A stretch of 64,000 nucleotides of DNA, from the NCBI GenBank assembly GCA_023251435.1, contig JAHEYU010000028.1:1-64000 (forward strand), given 5' to 3'. Under the pieces are notes generated by a model. The model had not been told where the DNA came from and did no database searches. It saw nothing but the letters and a program-made list of their open reading frames with translations. Numbering within the stretch: the first letter of the stretch is position 1; every line of letters starts with the position of its first letter. A program made the position numbers and the translations under genes. The stretch comes from Bacteroidota bacterium (GTDB taxonomy: Bacteria; Bacteroidota; Bacteroidia; Bacteroidales; Prolixibacteraceae). Below, in pieces: positions 25,990-34,479 of this stretch.

Positions 25990-27288
25990 ATGATTTGGAA
26001 CGAAAAAATAGAATGTGCGAGCCGCGACGAAATGCGCGACATTCAAGCTGAGCGACTGAAAGAAACAGTCAGAAGAATTTATCACAATGTGCCCAGCTAT
26101 CGTCAAAAAATGCAGGAAGCTGGTCTGGTTCCCGGCGATATTCAATCGGTTGACGATTTGAGCAAACTGCCTTTTACCCTGAAAACCGATATGCGCGACA
26201 ATTATCCCTTCGGATTATTTACTGTGCCGATGAGTGAAATTGTGCGTATCCATGCATCTTCGGGCACAACCGGAAAACCTACTGTGGTTGGTTACACCCG
26301 CAAGGATCTGAATAATTGGGCCGAAATGGTTACCCGCTCGCTTTGTATGGCTGGTGTTCATCGCGAAGACATCGTGCAGGTAGCTTATGGCTACGGACTT
26401 TTCACCGGTGGGTTGGGATTACACTACGGTTGCGAAAATTTGGGTGCCTCGGTTATCCCGATTTCAGGAGGAAATACCGACAAACAGCTCCAGTTAATGG
26501 AAGATTTTGGAACGACAGTAATCGCCTGTACTCCATCTTATTCACTCCATTTGGGCGAAGAATTAAAGGCTAAGGGAATTGACAAAAGCAAGCTTAAATT
26601 GCGCGTTGGAATTTTTGGCGCCGAACCCTGGACAGAAAACATGCGCAAAGAAATTGAAGCCAGTCTGGGCATTAAAGCCATCGATATTTACGGATTGAGC
26701 GAAATTATGGGACCTGGTGTTTCGTGCGAATGCGAGCATCAAGCCGGAATGCACATCATGGAAGACCATTTTATTCCTGAAATTATTGATCCGGAAACCC
26801 TTCAACCGCTGCCTGCAGGCGAAATCGGTGAGCTGGTGTTCACCACTATTACCAAAGAAGGAATTCCTTTGATTCGCTACCGTACCCGCGATCTTACCCG
26901 CCTGAACTACGAAAAATGTGCCTGCGGCCGCACACTGGTTCGCATGGAAAAATGCAAAGGACGTTCAGACGATATGTTGATCATCCGCGGGGTCAATGTA
27001 TTCCCATCGCAAATTGAAACCGTTTTGCTCGAAATGAGCGAAACATCGCCACATTACCTGATCATCGTTGAACGGGAAGGGAACCTGGATTCGGTGAAAC
27101 TGATGGTTGAAGTTCAGGAACAGTTCTTCTCCGACGAAATTAAACAGCTCGAAGCTTTACGCAAGAAGATTACGCATAAGCTTCAGAGCACACTTGGCAT
27201 TTCGGTCGATGTAAAACTGGTTGAACCCAAAACCATTGAACGCACCGCTGGTAAAGCAAAACGAGTAATTGACAACCGTAACTTATAG
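25990..27288 (+). CDS. Phenylacetate-CoA ligase (second copy)
   Basis: 432 residues, collinear with the first copy. AMP-binding loop [34 protein letters not shown], then [19 protein letters not shown] and [19 protein letters not shown]. The two copies have diverged, so they may prefer different aryl acids. 12 bases before the second ACT gene. Confidence 0.9.
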   Translation: MIWNEKIECASRDEMRDIQAERLKETVRRIYHNVPSYRQKMQEAGLVPGDIQSVDDLSKLPFTLKTDMRDNYPFGLFTVPMSEIVRIHASSGTTGKPTVVGYTRKDLNNWAEMVTRSLCMAGVHREDIVQVAYGYGLFTGGLGLHYGCENLGASVIPISGGNTDKQLQLMEDFGTTVIACTPSYSLHLGEELKAKGIDKSKLKLRVGIFGAEPWTENMRKEIEASLGIKAIDIYGLSEIMGPGVSCECEHQAGMHIMEDHFIPEIIDPETLQPLPAGEIGELVFTTITKEGIPLIRYRTRDLTRLNYEKCACGRTLVRMEKCKGRSDDMLIIRGVNVFPSQIETVLLEMSETSPHYLIIVEREGNLDSVKLMVEVQEQFFSDEIKQLEALRKKITHKLQSTLGISVDVKLVEPKTIERTAGKAKRVIDNRNL

Positions 27289-27300
27289 GAGGAAATTAGC

Positions 27301-27729
27301 ATGATTATCAAACAATTATCAGTATTTCTTGAAAATAAAACCGGACGGCTGAATGAAGTAACCCAGATTTTGGGTAATGCCGGAATCAATATGTCTGCCT
27401 TCAGCGTAGCCGATACATCCGAATTTGGTATTCTGAGAATGATCGTTTCTGAGCCTGAAAAGGCACTTTCAATTCTGAAGGATGCTGATTTTTCGGTCCG
27501 GTTGACCGATGTTATTTGCCTGAATAGCCCCAATGAACCAGGTGCACTGGCCCGGGCGCTGAATATTCTTTCCGGAGAAAATGTGTTTATCGAATATTTG
27601 TATGCCTATTCGATGGATGATAAAACTGCCAATATTGTATTGAAACCCGATAACATTCAGAAATGTATTGAAGTACTTCAGGAACACAAAATGGAACTGG
27701 TAAGGGCCAGCGAGATGTATAAGATATAA
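27301..27729 (+). CDS. Tandem ACT-domain protein (second copy)
   Basis: 142 residues. Two ACT domains: KQLSVFLENKTGRLNEVTQIL and CLNSPNEPGALARALNILS. Follows the second ligase gene by 12 bases. Presumed amino-acid sensor of the pathway. Ends the paaK-ACT-paaK-ACT operon; the promoter for pheA begins 41 bases later. Confidence 0.84.
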   Translation: MIIKQLSVFLENKTGRLNEVTQILGNAGINMSAFSVADTSEFGILRMIVSEPEKALSILKDADFSVRLTDVICLNSPNEPGALARALNILSGENVFIEYLYAYSMDDKTANIVLKPDNIQKCIEVLQEHKMELVRASEMYKI

Positions 27730-27769
27730 AATCCTTGACATTCAAAAAACTGAACTCCGGTTCGTTTGT

Positions 27770-27777
27770 TATCTTTG
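27770..27777 (+). promoter_or_regulatory. -7 box of pheA (TATCTTTG)
   Basis: TAnnTTTG match 92 bases before the pheA ATG. It would give a leader of about 80 bases containing the two hairpins noted separately. Confidence 0.55.
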
Positions 27778-27799
27778 CAATTCAACATTCCGGAGATAT

Positions 27800-27845
27800 A
27801 TTAGGATATTTTACCTAAATTGTCCCGGCTTTGTCCGGGATTTTT
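27800..27845 (+). promoter_or_regulatory. pheA leader: terminator-like hairpin, possible attenuator
   Basis: A weak hairpin TTAGG/CCTAA near 27801-27818 is followed by TCCCGG (27823-27828) paired to CCGGGA (27835-27840) and a T5 run (27841-27845). All of this is 17 bases before the start codon. TCCGGA at 27789-27794 could pair with the second stem instead. I see no Phe-rich leader peptide. Attenuation is inferred. Confidence 0.5.
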
Positions 27846-27861
27846 AACATTAAAGAGAACG

Positions 27862-28698
27862 ATGAAAAAAATAGCTATACAGGGAATTGCAGGTTCTTTC
27901 CATGAAGATGCCGCAAGAAGATATTTCGAGGATGAAATAAATGTGGTTGAATGTAAATCCTTTACAAGCGTTTGCAATTTAATTGATTCTGATGAGGTTA
28001 GTATTGCCGTTATGGCCATCGAAAATTCGATTGCCGGTAGCTTGCTGCAAAACTATGCGTTGATCCGCGATTATCATTTAAAGGTAATTGGTGAAATTTA
28101 CATTCATATTCAAATGCATCTGATGGCCAATCCGGGTGTAACCAAAGAAGATATCAAAACAATATATTCGCATCCGATTGCCATTAAACAGTGCGCCGAA
28201 TATCTCGAAAAACACTTCCCGAATGCTCATCTGATCGAAAATCAGGATACTGCGGCTTCCGGGAAATTAGTTAGTGACGAAAAATTAACAGATGCCGCAG
28301 CTATCGGGAATCATCGCACTTCAGAGCTTTATGGCCTGGATATTCTTGATTCGGGACTCGAAACGAACAGACAAAATTATACCCGTTTCCTTATTTTATC
28401 GAAACATGTTAAGCCCAACGAACAGGCAAACAAGGCTTCGTTGTGTTTCGAAGTTGGCCACTACTATGGCGCTTTGGCCAATGTGCTAAATACCTTTGCT
28501 GAAAACAAAATCAATCTCACCAAAATACAATCGGTACCAATTATCGGCAAACCCAACGAATACACCTTCCATGTTGATGTGGAATGGGATTCGGTTGATA
28601 ATTACGAAAAAGCCCTTCATGCTATCCTGAAAAACGTATCAAGTCTTTCTGTATTAGGGGAGTATGTTCGTGGCGAATTAGCAATTCATAACCAGTAA
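27862..28698 (+). CDS. pheA: Prephenate dehydratase
   Basis: About 278 residues. Dehydratase domain: KIAIQGIAGSFHEDAARRYF, VMAIENSIAGSLLQNYALI and SGLETNRQNYTRFLIL (the catalytic Thr-Arg-Phe). A C-terminal ACT domain follows (CFEVGHYYGALANVLNTFAENKINLTKIQS), where Phe feedback binds. Converts prephenate to phenylpyruvate. The start is at 27862; the upstream frame to 27820 lies in the leader hairpin region. It stands between the aryl-CoA ligases and the aminotransferase, which fits a phenylpyruvate hub. Confidence 0.93.
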   Translation: MKKIAIQGIAGSFHEDAARRYFEDEINVVECKSFTSVCNLIDSDEVSIAVMAIENSIAGSLLQNYALIRDYHLKVIGEIYIHIQMHLMANPGVTKEDIKTIYSHPIAIKQCAEYLEKHFPNAHLIENQDTAASGKLVSDEKLTDAAAIGNHRTSELYGLDILDSGLETNRQNYTRFLILSKHVKPNEQANKASLCFEVGHYYGALANVLNTFAENKINLTKIQSVPIIGKPNEYTFHVDVEWDSVDNYEKALHAILKNVSSLSVLGEYVRGELAIHNQ

Positions 28699-28708
28699 AA
28701 TAAATTAT

Positions 28709-29233
28709 ATGAGCAAAATTGGATTATTTTTCGGTCCGTTAAAAGGTTCTGTTCACCGCGTTGCTGAAAAAGTTAAAGCAGCTTTGGGCAAACAAAATGT
28801 AGATATGATTTCGGTTAACGATGCCAGCATTTCAGATTTGGAGAAGTACGATCTGATCATTTTTGGTATTTCTACCGTGGGAAAAGAAACCTGGGATTCG
28901 AACTATTCAAATACCGACTGGAGCAAATTTTTCCCGAACATCAGTAAAGTTGATTTTTCAGGTAAAACGGTTGCTATTTTCGGATTAGGCGATCACATTA
29001 CTTATTCCAGCTATTTCGTAAATGCAATTGGAGTGTTGGCCAAAGATCTCCTGAAAAACGGGGCAAATTTAGTTGGAAAAGTAGATACTTCAGGTTACGA
29101 TTTCGATGAATCGGAAGCTGTGATAGACGGTAAGTTCATCGGTCTGCCGATTGACGAAGATTTTGAACCGGAACTGACCGACGAGCGCGTTTCCAATTGG
29201 GTAAACTCCATAAAACCGGCTTTCGGAATCTAA
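28709..29233 (+). CDS. Flavodoxin
   Basis: 174 residues, the long-chain length. It has the flavodoxin fold with GKTVAIFGLGDHITYSSYFVNAIGVL and YDLIIFGISTVGKETWDSN, the loops that stack on FMN. The phosphate loop is unusual: IGLFFGPLKGSVHRVAEKV in place of the T/S-G-T/S-x-x-T form. It may be the electron donor or acceptor for the 2-oxoacid oxidoreductase downstream. 10 bases after pheA. Confidence 0.85.
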   Translation: MSKIGLFFGPLKGSVHRVAEKVKAALGKQNVDMISVNDASISDLEKYDLIIFGISTVGKETWDSNYSNTDWSKFFPNISKVDFSGKTVAIFGLGDHITYSSYFVNAIGVLAKDLLKNGANLVGKVDTSGYDFDESEAVIDGKFIGLPIDEDFEPELTDERVSNWVNSIKPAFGI

Positions 29234-29438
29234 ATTTCCAAAACATGACAAAATACAGGTTCATCTTTTAGCCTGCATTTCTGTTAATTCAAAACAAGAA
29301 CGGGTTGCCTGCTTTCAATTTTCAATTCGGGAACAGTCTGTGTTTCCGAATTGCCAAACCTGCTTAGCAATACCCCGAATTCATTTGATTTATCGCAAAT
29401 ACTTTGCTTATTTTTACTCAAAATTTCTGAATCTTCAG

Positions 29439-30752
29439 ATGAACAATACACCAGTAAATCAAGAAATTGTAAAAAAATACATTTCCCAGCTTCGGATTAG
29501 TGATCCGGGGAAAGCCTCCATCCGCGAAATTGTTGCTTTAATAAACCTCGTTGAGGAAGAAAGCAAAATTAAATTCGTTCGCATGGAAATGGGCGTTCCC
29601 GGACTGCCAGCCGCCCAGGTGGGTGTTGATGCTGAGATCAAAGCACTTCAGTCAGGTGTGGCTTCGGTATATCCGATGATGGACGGCATTAAACCACTTA
29701 AATACGAAGCTTCGCGTTTCATCAAAACATTCATGAATGTTGACGTTGAACCTGCCAGCTGTATTCCAACTTCAGGAGCCATGCAGGGAACTTTTGCTGC
29801 TCTTTTGGTGGCTGGAAACATGGATGCAAAAAAAGATACAACACTCTTTCTCGATCCCGGATTTCCGGTACAGAAACAGCAAATGACTGTGATGGGTCAC
29901 AAGTACTTGTCGTTTGATGTGTTTGATTTTCGCGGTGAAAAACTTCGCGCCAAAATCGAATCATATTTGGCTGAAGGGAACATCAATTCGATGGTTTATT
30001 CCAATCCGAATAACCCAAGCTGGATTTGTTTTACTGAAGAAGAATTACAGATTATAGGCGAGTTGGCAACCAAATACGATGTGATTGTGATGGAAGATCT
30101 GGCCTATTTTGGAATGGACTTCAGGAAAGATTTATACACTCCGGGAAAGCCACCGTACCAGCCAACCGTTGCCAAATACACCGATCATTACGTGTTGTTT
30201 ATTTCCGGATCGAAGATTTTCTCGTATGCAGGTCAGCGTGGTGCCATCATGGCCATTTCGAATGCCTTGTGGAGCCGCCAGTACGACAATCTGGAAAAAC
30301 GTTTCGGCAGCAAACCTTTCGGTTTTACCATCGTGATGCAGGTTTTGTATGCACTTTCTTCAGGGATAACACATTCAACCCAGCACGCTTTGACAGCCAT
30401 GTTTAAGGCGGCCAGCGACGGTGAATTTAATTTTATTGAAGAAGTAAAAGAATATGGCCGTAAAGCCAAAATCATGAAAGATTTATTCGTCGCCAACGGA
30501 TTTCAGATTGTATATGAAAAAGACGGCGATGAACCGGTTGCTGATGGGTTTTATTTCACCATCGGGTATCCGGGAATGACAGGCGGACAGTTGCTTGAAA
30601 ATCTTCTTTATTATGGAGTTAGCGCCATTACCCTGAAAAATACGGGAAGCGAAAAAGAAGGATTACGTGCGTGTGTTTCGCATGTAAAACGTGAACAATT
30701 TGACGATTTAGAAAAACGGCTAAAGCAATTCAACGAAGATTTTCCCTTGTAA
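29439..30752 (+). CDS. PLP-dependent aminotransferase, class I/II
   Basis: About 437 residues. Fold-type I features: YSNPNNPSWICFTEEEL (substrate/PLP loop), VMEDLAYFGMD (Asp to the pyridine N), and SGSKIFSYAGQRGAIMA with the Schiff-base Lys. The start at 29439 removes an unlikely N-terminal extension. Substrate unknown. Position between pheA and the VOR genes suggests it links aromatic or branched 2-oxoacids with their amino acids. Confidence 0.85.
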   Translation: MNNTPVNQEIVKKYISQLRISDPGKASIREIVALINLVEEESKIKFVRMEMGVPGLPAAQVGVDAEIKALQSGVASVYPMMDGIKPLKYEASRFIKTFMNVDVEPASCIPTSGAMQGTFAALLVAGNMDAKKDTTLFLDPGFPVQKQQMTVMGHKYLSFDVFDFRGEKLRAKIESYLAEGNINSMVYSNPNNPSWICFTEEELQIIGELATKYDVIVMEDLAYFGMDFRKDLYTPGKPPYQPTVAKYTDHYVLFISGSKIFSYAGQRGAIMAISNALWSRQYDNLEKRFGSKPFGFTIVMQVLYALSSGITHSTQHALTAMFKAASDGEFNFIEEVKEYGRKAKIMKDLFVANGFQIVYEKDGDEPVADGFYFTIGYPGMTGGQLLENLLYYGVSAITLKNTGSEKEGLRACVSHVKREQFDDLEKRLKQFNEDFPL

Positions 30753-30863
30753 ATTAACTTTGGAAACTTTCATGCTTTTTTAAATATCTGAGACATCTAA
30801 AATAGTAGAGAATTACAATATGTCCCTAAAGTTTCCAAAGTTTGGAACGTAAAATTATAAGAA

Positions 30864-31088
30864 ATGGCAAAAGTTATTGGAGCAGTAGTGGTTGACAACG
30901 AAGAATGCAAAGGCTGCGGGCTTTGCGTGGTGGCTTGTCCACAAGATGTGCTGAGTCAAAACAAACAGGTTAACAGCCGTGGATATCATTATTCGTTTAT
31001 GAAGAATCCGGAAGCCTGTATCGGCTGTTCCAACTGCGCAACAGTTTGTCCAGATACCTGCATTACGGTTTATCGTGTAAAAATCTAG
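30864..31088 (+). CDS. 2-oxoacid:ferredoxin oxidoreductase, ferredoxin (delta) subunit
   Basis: 74 residues with two 4Fe-4S sites: [12 protein letters not shown] and [12 protein letters not shown]. It is the electron-transfer subunit of the four-gene VOR/KOR-type enzyme encoded next (alpha, beta, gamma). Confidence 0.92.
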   Translation: MAKVIGAVVVDNEECKGCGLCVVACPQDVLSQNKQVNSRGYHYSFMKNPEACIGCSNCATVCPDTCITVYRVKI

Positions 31089-31110
31089 AAATTGAAAATT
31101 AGACCATTGA

Positions 31111-31175
31111 CTATTTACTATTTGTTGGAACGAATGAGGTAAATAGTAAATCGTAAATAATCAAATAGTAAATAA
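31111..31175. repeat. AT-rich repeat, CTATTTACTATTT / AAATAGTAAAT
   Basis: A 13-base left arm at 31111-31123 can pair with either of two copies (31141-31153, 31163-31175), just before the alpha-subunit ATG. A relative is at 25490-25530. Confidence 0.5.
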
Positions 31176-31180
31176 ATAAA

Positions 31181-32266
31181 ATGGGTGAATTAAGATTAAT
31201 GAAGGGAAATGAGGTAATTGCCGAAGCAGCTATTCGCTGTGGATGCGACGGCTATTTCGGATACCCGATTACTCCCCAGTCGGAGGTAATGGAAACCCTG
31301 ATGGACCGCGAGCCCTGGAACGAAACCGGAATGGTGGTTCTTCAGGCTGAAAGCGAAATTGCTTCCATTCACATGATTTACGGAGCAGCCGCTTCCGGCA
31401 AAAAAGTAATTACCTCTTCCTCCAGTCCCGGTATTAGCTTAATGGCTGAAGGGATTTCATACATCGCAGGAGCCGAATTGCCTTGCGTCATCGTTAATGT
31501 TCAGCGTGGTGGACCGGGTTTGGGAACCATTCAGCCCTCGCAGGCCGATTATTTTCAGAGCACCAAAGGGGGAGGACACGGCGATTATCGCCTGATTGTG
31601 CTGGCACCATCCTCTGTTCAGGAAATGAACGACTTTGTTGAACTTGGGTTCCAACTGGCATTTAAATACCGCAATCCTGCAATGATTTTGACCGATGGTG
31701 TAATTGGCCAAATGATGGAAAAAGTGGTGTTGGCCGACTATATTCCACGATTGACAGACGAAGAAATCAACGAAAAATATGGTTCATGGGCAACCAACGG
31801 GCGCAAAGCAAACCGTCAGCGCAACATTATTACTTCGCTGGAAATGGACTCCGGAAGAATGGAAAAAAACAATATCCGCCTTCAGGAGAAATATACCAAA
31901 ATGGAAGAAGAGGAAGTGCTGTTTGAAGAATTCCGTTGCGAAGATGCCGAATACCTTTTGGTAGCTTTCGGATCATCGTCGCGTATTTGCCAGAAAGCGG
32001 TCGATCTGGCCCGCGAAAAAGGCATTAAAGTCGGACTTTTACGCCCGATTACACTCTTCCCATTTCCGAAGAAACCTATTGCAGCCCTGGCCAAACAGGT
32101 AAAAGGCATGTTGGTGGTTGAAATGAATGCTGGACAAATGGTTGAAGACGTTCAACTTGCGGCCGGATGTGCTATTCCGGTTAAACATTTCGGACGAATG
32201 GGTGGTATCATCCCAAGTCCGGGTGAAGTGGTTGAGGCTTTGGAACAAAAACTGATAGGAGGATAG
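31181..32266 (+). CDS. vorB: 2-oxoacid:ferredoxin oxidoreductase, alpha subunit (VorB-type)
   Basis: 361 residues. GYFGYPITPQSEVMETL, QAESEIASIHMIYGAAASGK and SSSSPGISLMAEGISYIAG are the alpha-subunit pattern of the VOR/KOR group. A transketolase-C-like domain lies near the end (ILLRPI-type GLLRPITLFPFPKK). With beta, gamma and delta, the enzyme interconverts a 2-oxoacid plus CoA with acyl-CoA, CO2 and reduced ferredoxin. VOR is specific for branched and sometimes aryl oxoacids; KOR uses 2-oxoglutarate. Sequence alone does not separate them. Confidence 0.88.
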   Translation: MGELRLMKGNEVIAEAAIRCGCDGYFGYPITPQSEVMETLMDREPWNETGMVVLQAESEIASIHMIYGAAASGKKVITSSSSPGISLMAEGISYIAGAELPCVIVNVQRGGPGLGTIQPSQADYFQSTKGGGHGDYRLIVLAPSSVQEMNDFVELGFQLAFKYRNPAMILTDGVIGQMMEKVVLADYIPRLTDEEINEKYGSWATNGRKANRQRNIITSLEMDSGRMEKNNIRLQEKYTKMEEEEVLFEEFRCEDAEYLLVAFGSSSRICQKAVDLAREKGIKVGLLRPITLFPFPKKPIAALAKQVKGMLVVEMNAGQMVEDVQLAAGCAIPVKHFGRMGGIIPSPGEVVEALEQKLIGG

Positions 32267-32269
32267 TTT

Positions 32270-33070
32270 ATGGAACTGAAAGATATTATCAACCCAAATA
32301 ACCTGGTTTACGAAAAACCAAAATTGCTGACCGAAAACACGATGCATTACTGCCCCGGCTGTAGTCATGGTGTAGTACATCGCATTTTGGCTGAAGTCAT
32401 TGAAGACATGGATATTCAGGATAAAACGATTGGCGTATCGCCTGTTGGATGTGCCGTTTTTGCTTACAATTATATTGAAATAGACTGGCAGGAAGCCGCC
32501 CACGGAAGAGCACCCGCAGTGGCAACCGGAATCGCACGTACCAATCCGGATAAAGTGGTTTTCACCTATCAGGGTGATGGCGATTTGGCATCGATTGGTA
32601 CTGCGGAAATTTTGCACGCTTGTAACCGTGGCGAAAACATGGTCGTTATTTTTGTGAATAATGGAATTTACGGCATGACCGGCGGACAAATGGCTCCTAC
32701 GACTTTGATTGGTCAGGTTACCGCCACAACACCCAATGGACGCGACGTCGGACGAAACGGTTATCCGCTTAAAATTACCGAATTGATTGCCCAATTGCCC
32801 GGAACATCTTATGTGACCCGTCAATCGGTCCATACGCCGGCAACTATTCGTAAATGTAAAAAAGCCATTGCGAAAGCTTTTCAGGCCGCGATCGATAAAA
32901 AAGGAACTTCGTTTGTGGAAGTGGTTTCCACCTGCAATATGAACTGGAAAATGACACCGGTAAAAGCCAACGAATGGATGGTCGAAAACATGTTCCCATT
33001 CTACGTACCCGGCGATTTGAAAGACGGTTCGAAAACTGATCCTGAAAGTTACACACCACTTAAAAACTGA
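32270..33070 (+). CDS. 2-oxoacid:ferredoxin oxidoreductase, beta subunit
   Basis: 266 residues. TPP-binding: TMHYCPGCSHGVVHRIL, VFTYQGDGDLASIGTAEILH with GDGD, and FVNNGIYGMTGGQMAPTT. 3 bases after the alpha gene. The TPP site holds the hydroxyethyl-type intermediate. Confidence 0.9.
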   Translation: MELKDIINPNNLVYEKPKLLTENTMHYCPGCSHGVVHRILAEVIEDMDIQDKTIGVSPVGCAVFAYNYIEIDWQEAAHGRAPAVATGIARTNPDKVVFTYQGDGDLASIGTAEILHACNRGENMVVIFVNNGIYGMTGGQMAPTTLIGQVTATTPNGRDVGRNGYPLKITELIAQLPGTSYVTRQSVHTPATIRKCKKAIAKAFQAAIDKKGTSFVEVVSTCNMNWKMTPVKANEWMVENMFPFYVPGDLKDGSKTDPESYTPLKN

Positions 33071-33075
33071 AAATC

Positions 33076-33627
33076 ATGACCGAAGAAATCATTATAGCCG
33101 GATTTGGCGGACAGGGCGTACTTTCGATGGGAAAAATTTTAGCCTATTCGGGCGTGATGGCCGATCAGGAAGTCTCGTGGTTTCCGTCGTACGGCCCCGA
33201 AATGCGTGGCGGAACTGCCAATGTAACCGTGATCCTGAGCGAAAGCCGCATCAGTTCACCGGTTTTGAACGAATACGATACCGCAATTATCCTGAATCAG
33301 CAGTCGATGGACAAATTTGAGCACATGGTAAAACCCGGAGGCGTATTAATCTACGACCCCAACGGAATCATCCATCCGCCCAAACGCGCCGACATTAACA
33401 TTTATAAAATTGAAGGAACACTGATTGCTGCCGAATTGGGCAATGTAAAAACCTTTAATATGGTGGTTTTAGGCGCTTACCTGAAGGCCAAACCAGTTGT
33501 TAAAATGGAAAGTGTTGAGAAAGGTTTGCAGAAATCGCTGCCAACCCGCCACCACTACCTGATTCCGATGAACCTCGAAGCCGTACAAAAAGGTTTCGAA
33601 AGCCTGGAATTGGTGCAGGCTGTTTAA
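33076..33627 (+). CDS. 2-oxoacid:ferredoxin oxidoreductase, gamma subunit
   Basis: 183 residues: IIIAGFGGQGVLSMGKILAYSG, SWFPSYGPEMRGGTANVTVI. The gamma (CoA-binding) domain of the same enzyme. 5 bases after the beta gene; last in the operon, and followed by a strong hairpin at 33787. Confidence 0.91.
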   Translation: MTEEIIIAGFGGQGVLSMGKILAYSGVMADQEVSWFPSYGPEMRGGTANVTVILSESRISSPVLNEYDTAIILNQQSMDKFEHMVKPGGVLIYDPNGIIHPPKRADINIYKIEGTLIAAELGNVKTFNMVVLGAYLKAKPVVKMESVEKGLQKSLPTRHHYLIPMNLEAVQKGFESLELVQAV

Positions 33628-33786
33628 TCCTGAAAATTTTACCTGAAACGACCATGCCACTGGAATAGTTTAAATTGAGGCTGAGCAAAAAGGAATGAAT
33701 TGGAACGAAGTGTAAATTTACTGGCATGGAGTTCCATCCGAACGTTTAATAATCAAATAATTAATAACTTTATTTTCGGATGAAAT

Positions 33787-33825
33787 AAAAATACCCGTCG
33801 GAGATAATCTGGCGGGTATTTTTTG
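33787..33825. terminator. Bidirectional terminator after the VOR operon
   Basis: AAAAATACCCG (33787-33797) pairs perfectly with CGGGTATTTTT (33813-33823), extended by two more pairs; T-rich on the plus strand and T-rich on the minus strand. It can end both the VOR operon and the minus-strand ATPase operon. Confidence 0.85.
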
Positions 33826-33875
33826 TATTTGTATCTAAATTGGTAATGTGGCAAAAATATGGAAACAGTAACCAA

Positions 33876-34478
33876 TTAATTGTATGCCACATTAAAATTT
33901 GAAAGATGAAGCATAGCTCTTTTCAAACTGTCGGAACGCTTCATCGCACGATTGACACTCCAATGTTTCATGACAAATTCACCTAATCGTCCGTTATAGT
34001 TTGGACCTACTGATGCAAATTCATTTTTAGGCAAAATATCTTCCTTTATTTTTCTGATCCTACAACGTTTCACTAATTGAAGAAGTTCTGCCTTGGGATC
34101 TGCAATTTCTTCAGAATTATCCCGAAAATTAGCTTCTGATAAGCCTATGTATTTTGAAAAACCCTCGACGTCTGCTAGTAACCATGCTTCCACTTCACGC
34201 ACCGCAATCCGGAAGATTAAATTTGGATGGGCGGATTTTCCAAGCCAACTATCTATTAAGGTTAGTGGGCATTCAACAGTATCTAAATCTGTCAATACAA
34301 AAAATGGGCATCCTTTTGCCGCTTCATTAAAACCGCCAATATTCTTTTTTATATAACCAAAACCACCTTCAGAATAAGAGTTTGCGATAAAATATTTCTT
34401 TGACTCTTCAGCAAGTTTTACCATAACCATCTCGCTGATTTCATCTTCAAATACCAGATTTAATGGAATTGGATTCAT
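33876..34478 (-). CDS. TOPRIM-like, DUF4276-like partner of an AAA ATPase
   Basis: 200 residues. Pattern of a divergent TOPRIM nuclease: an acidic residue E11 in NLVFEDEISE, then D64-x-D66 in VLTDLDTVE. The signature IAVREVEAWLLAD (91-103) is typical of DUF4276. It starts one base after the stop of the ATPase gene, so they form an operon. In RloB/AbiLii, PARIS and OLD systems, such a protein is the toxic nuclease partner of an ABC-type ATPase. No database was searched; the exact family is inferred. Confidence 0.65.
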   Translation of the reverse strand: MNPIPLNLVFEDEISEMVMVKLAEESKKYFIANSYSEGGFGYIKKNIGGFNEAAKGCPFFVLTDLDTVECPLTLIDSWLGKSAHPNLIFRIAVREVEAWLLADVEGFSKYIGLSEANFRDNSEEIADPKAELLQLVKRCRIRKIKEDILPKNEFASVGPNYNGRLGEFVMKHWSVNRAMKRSDSLKRAMLHLSNFNVAYN

Positions 34479-34479
34479 A

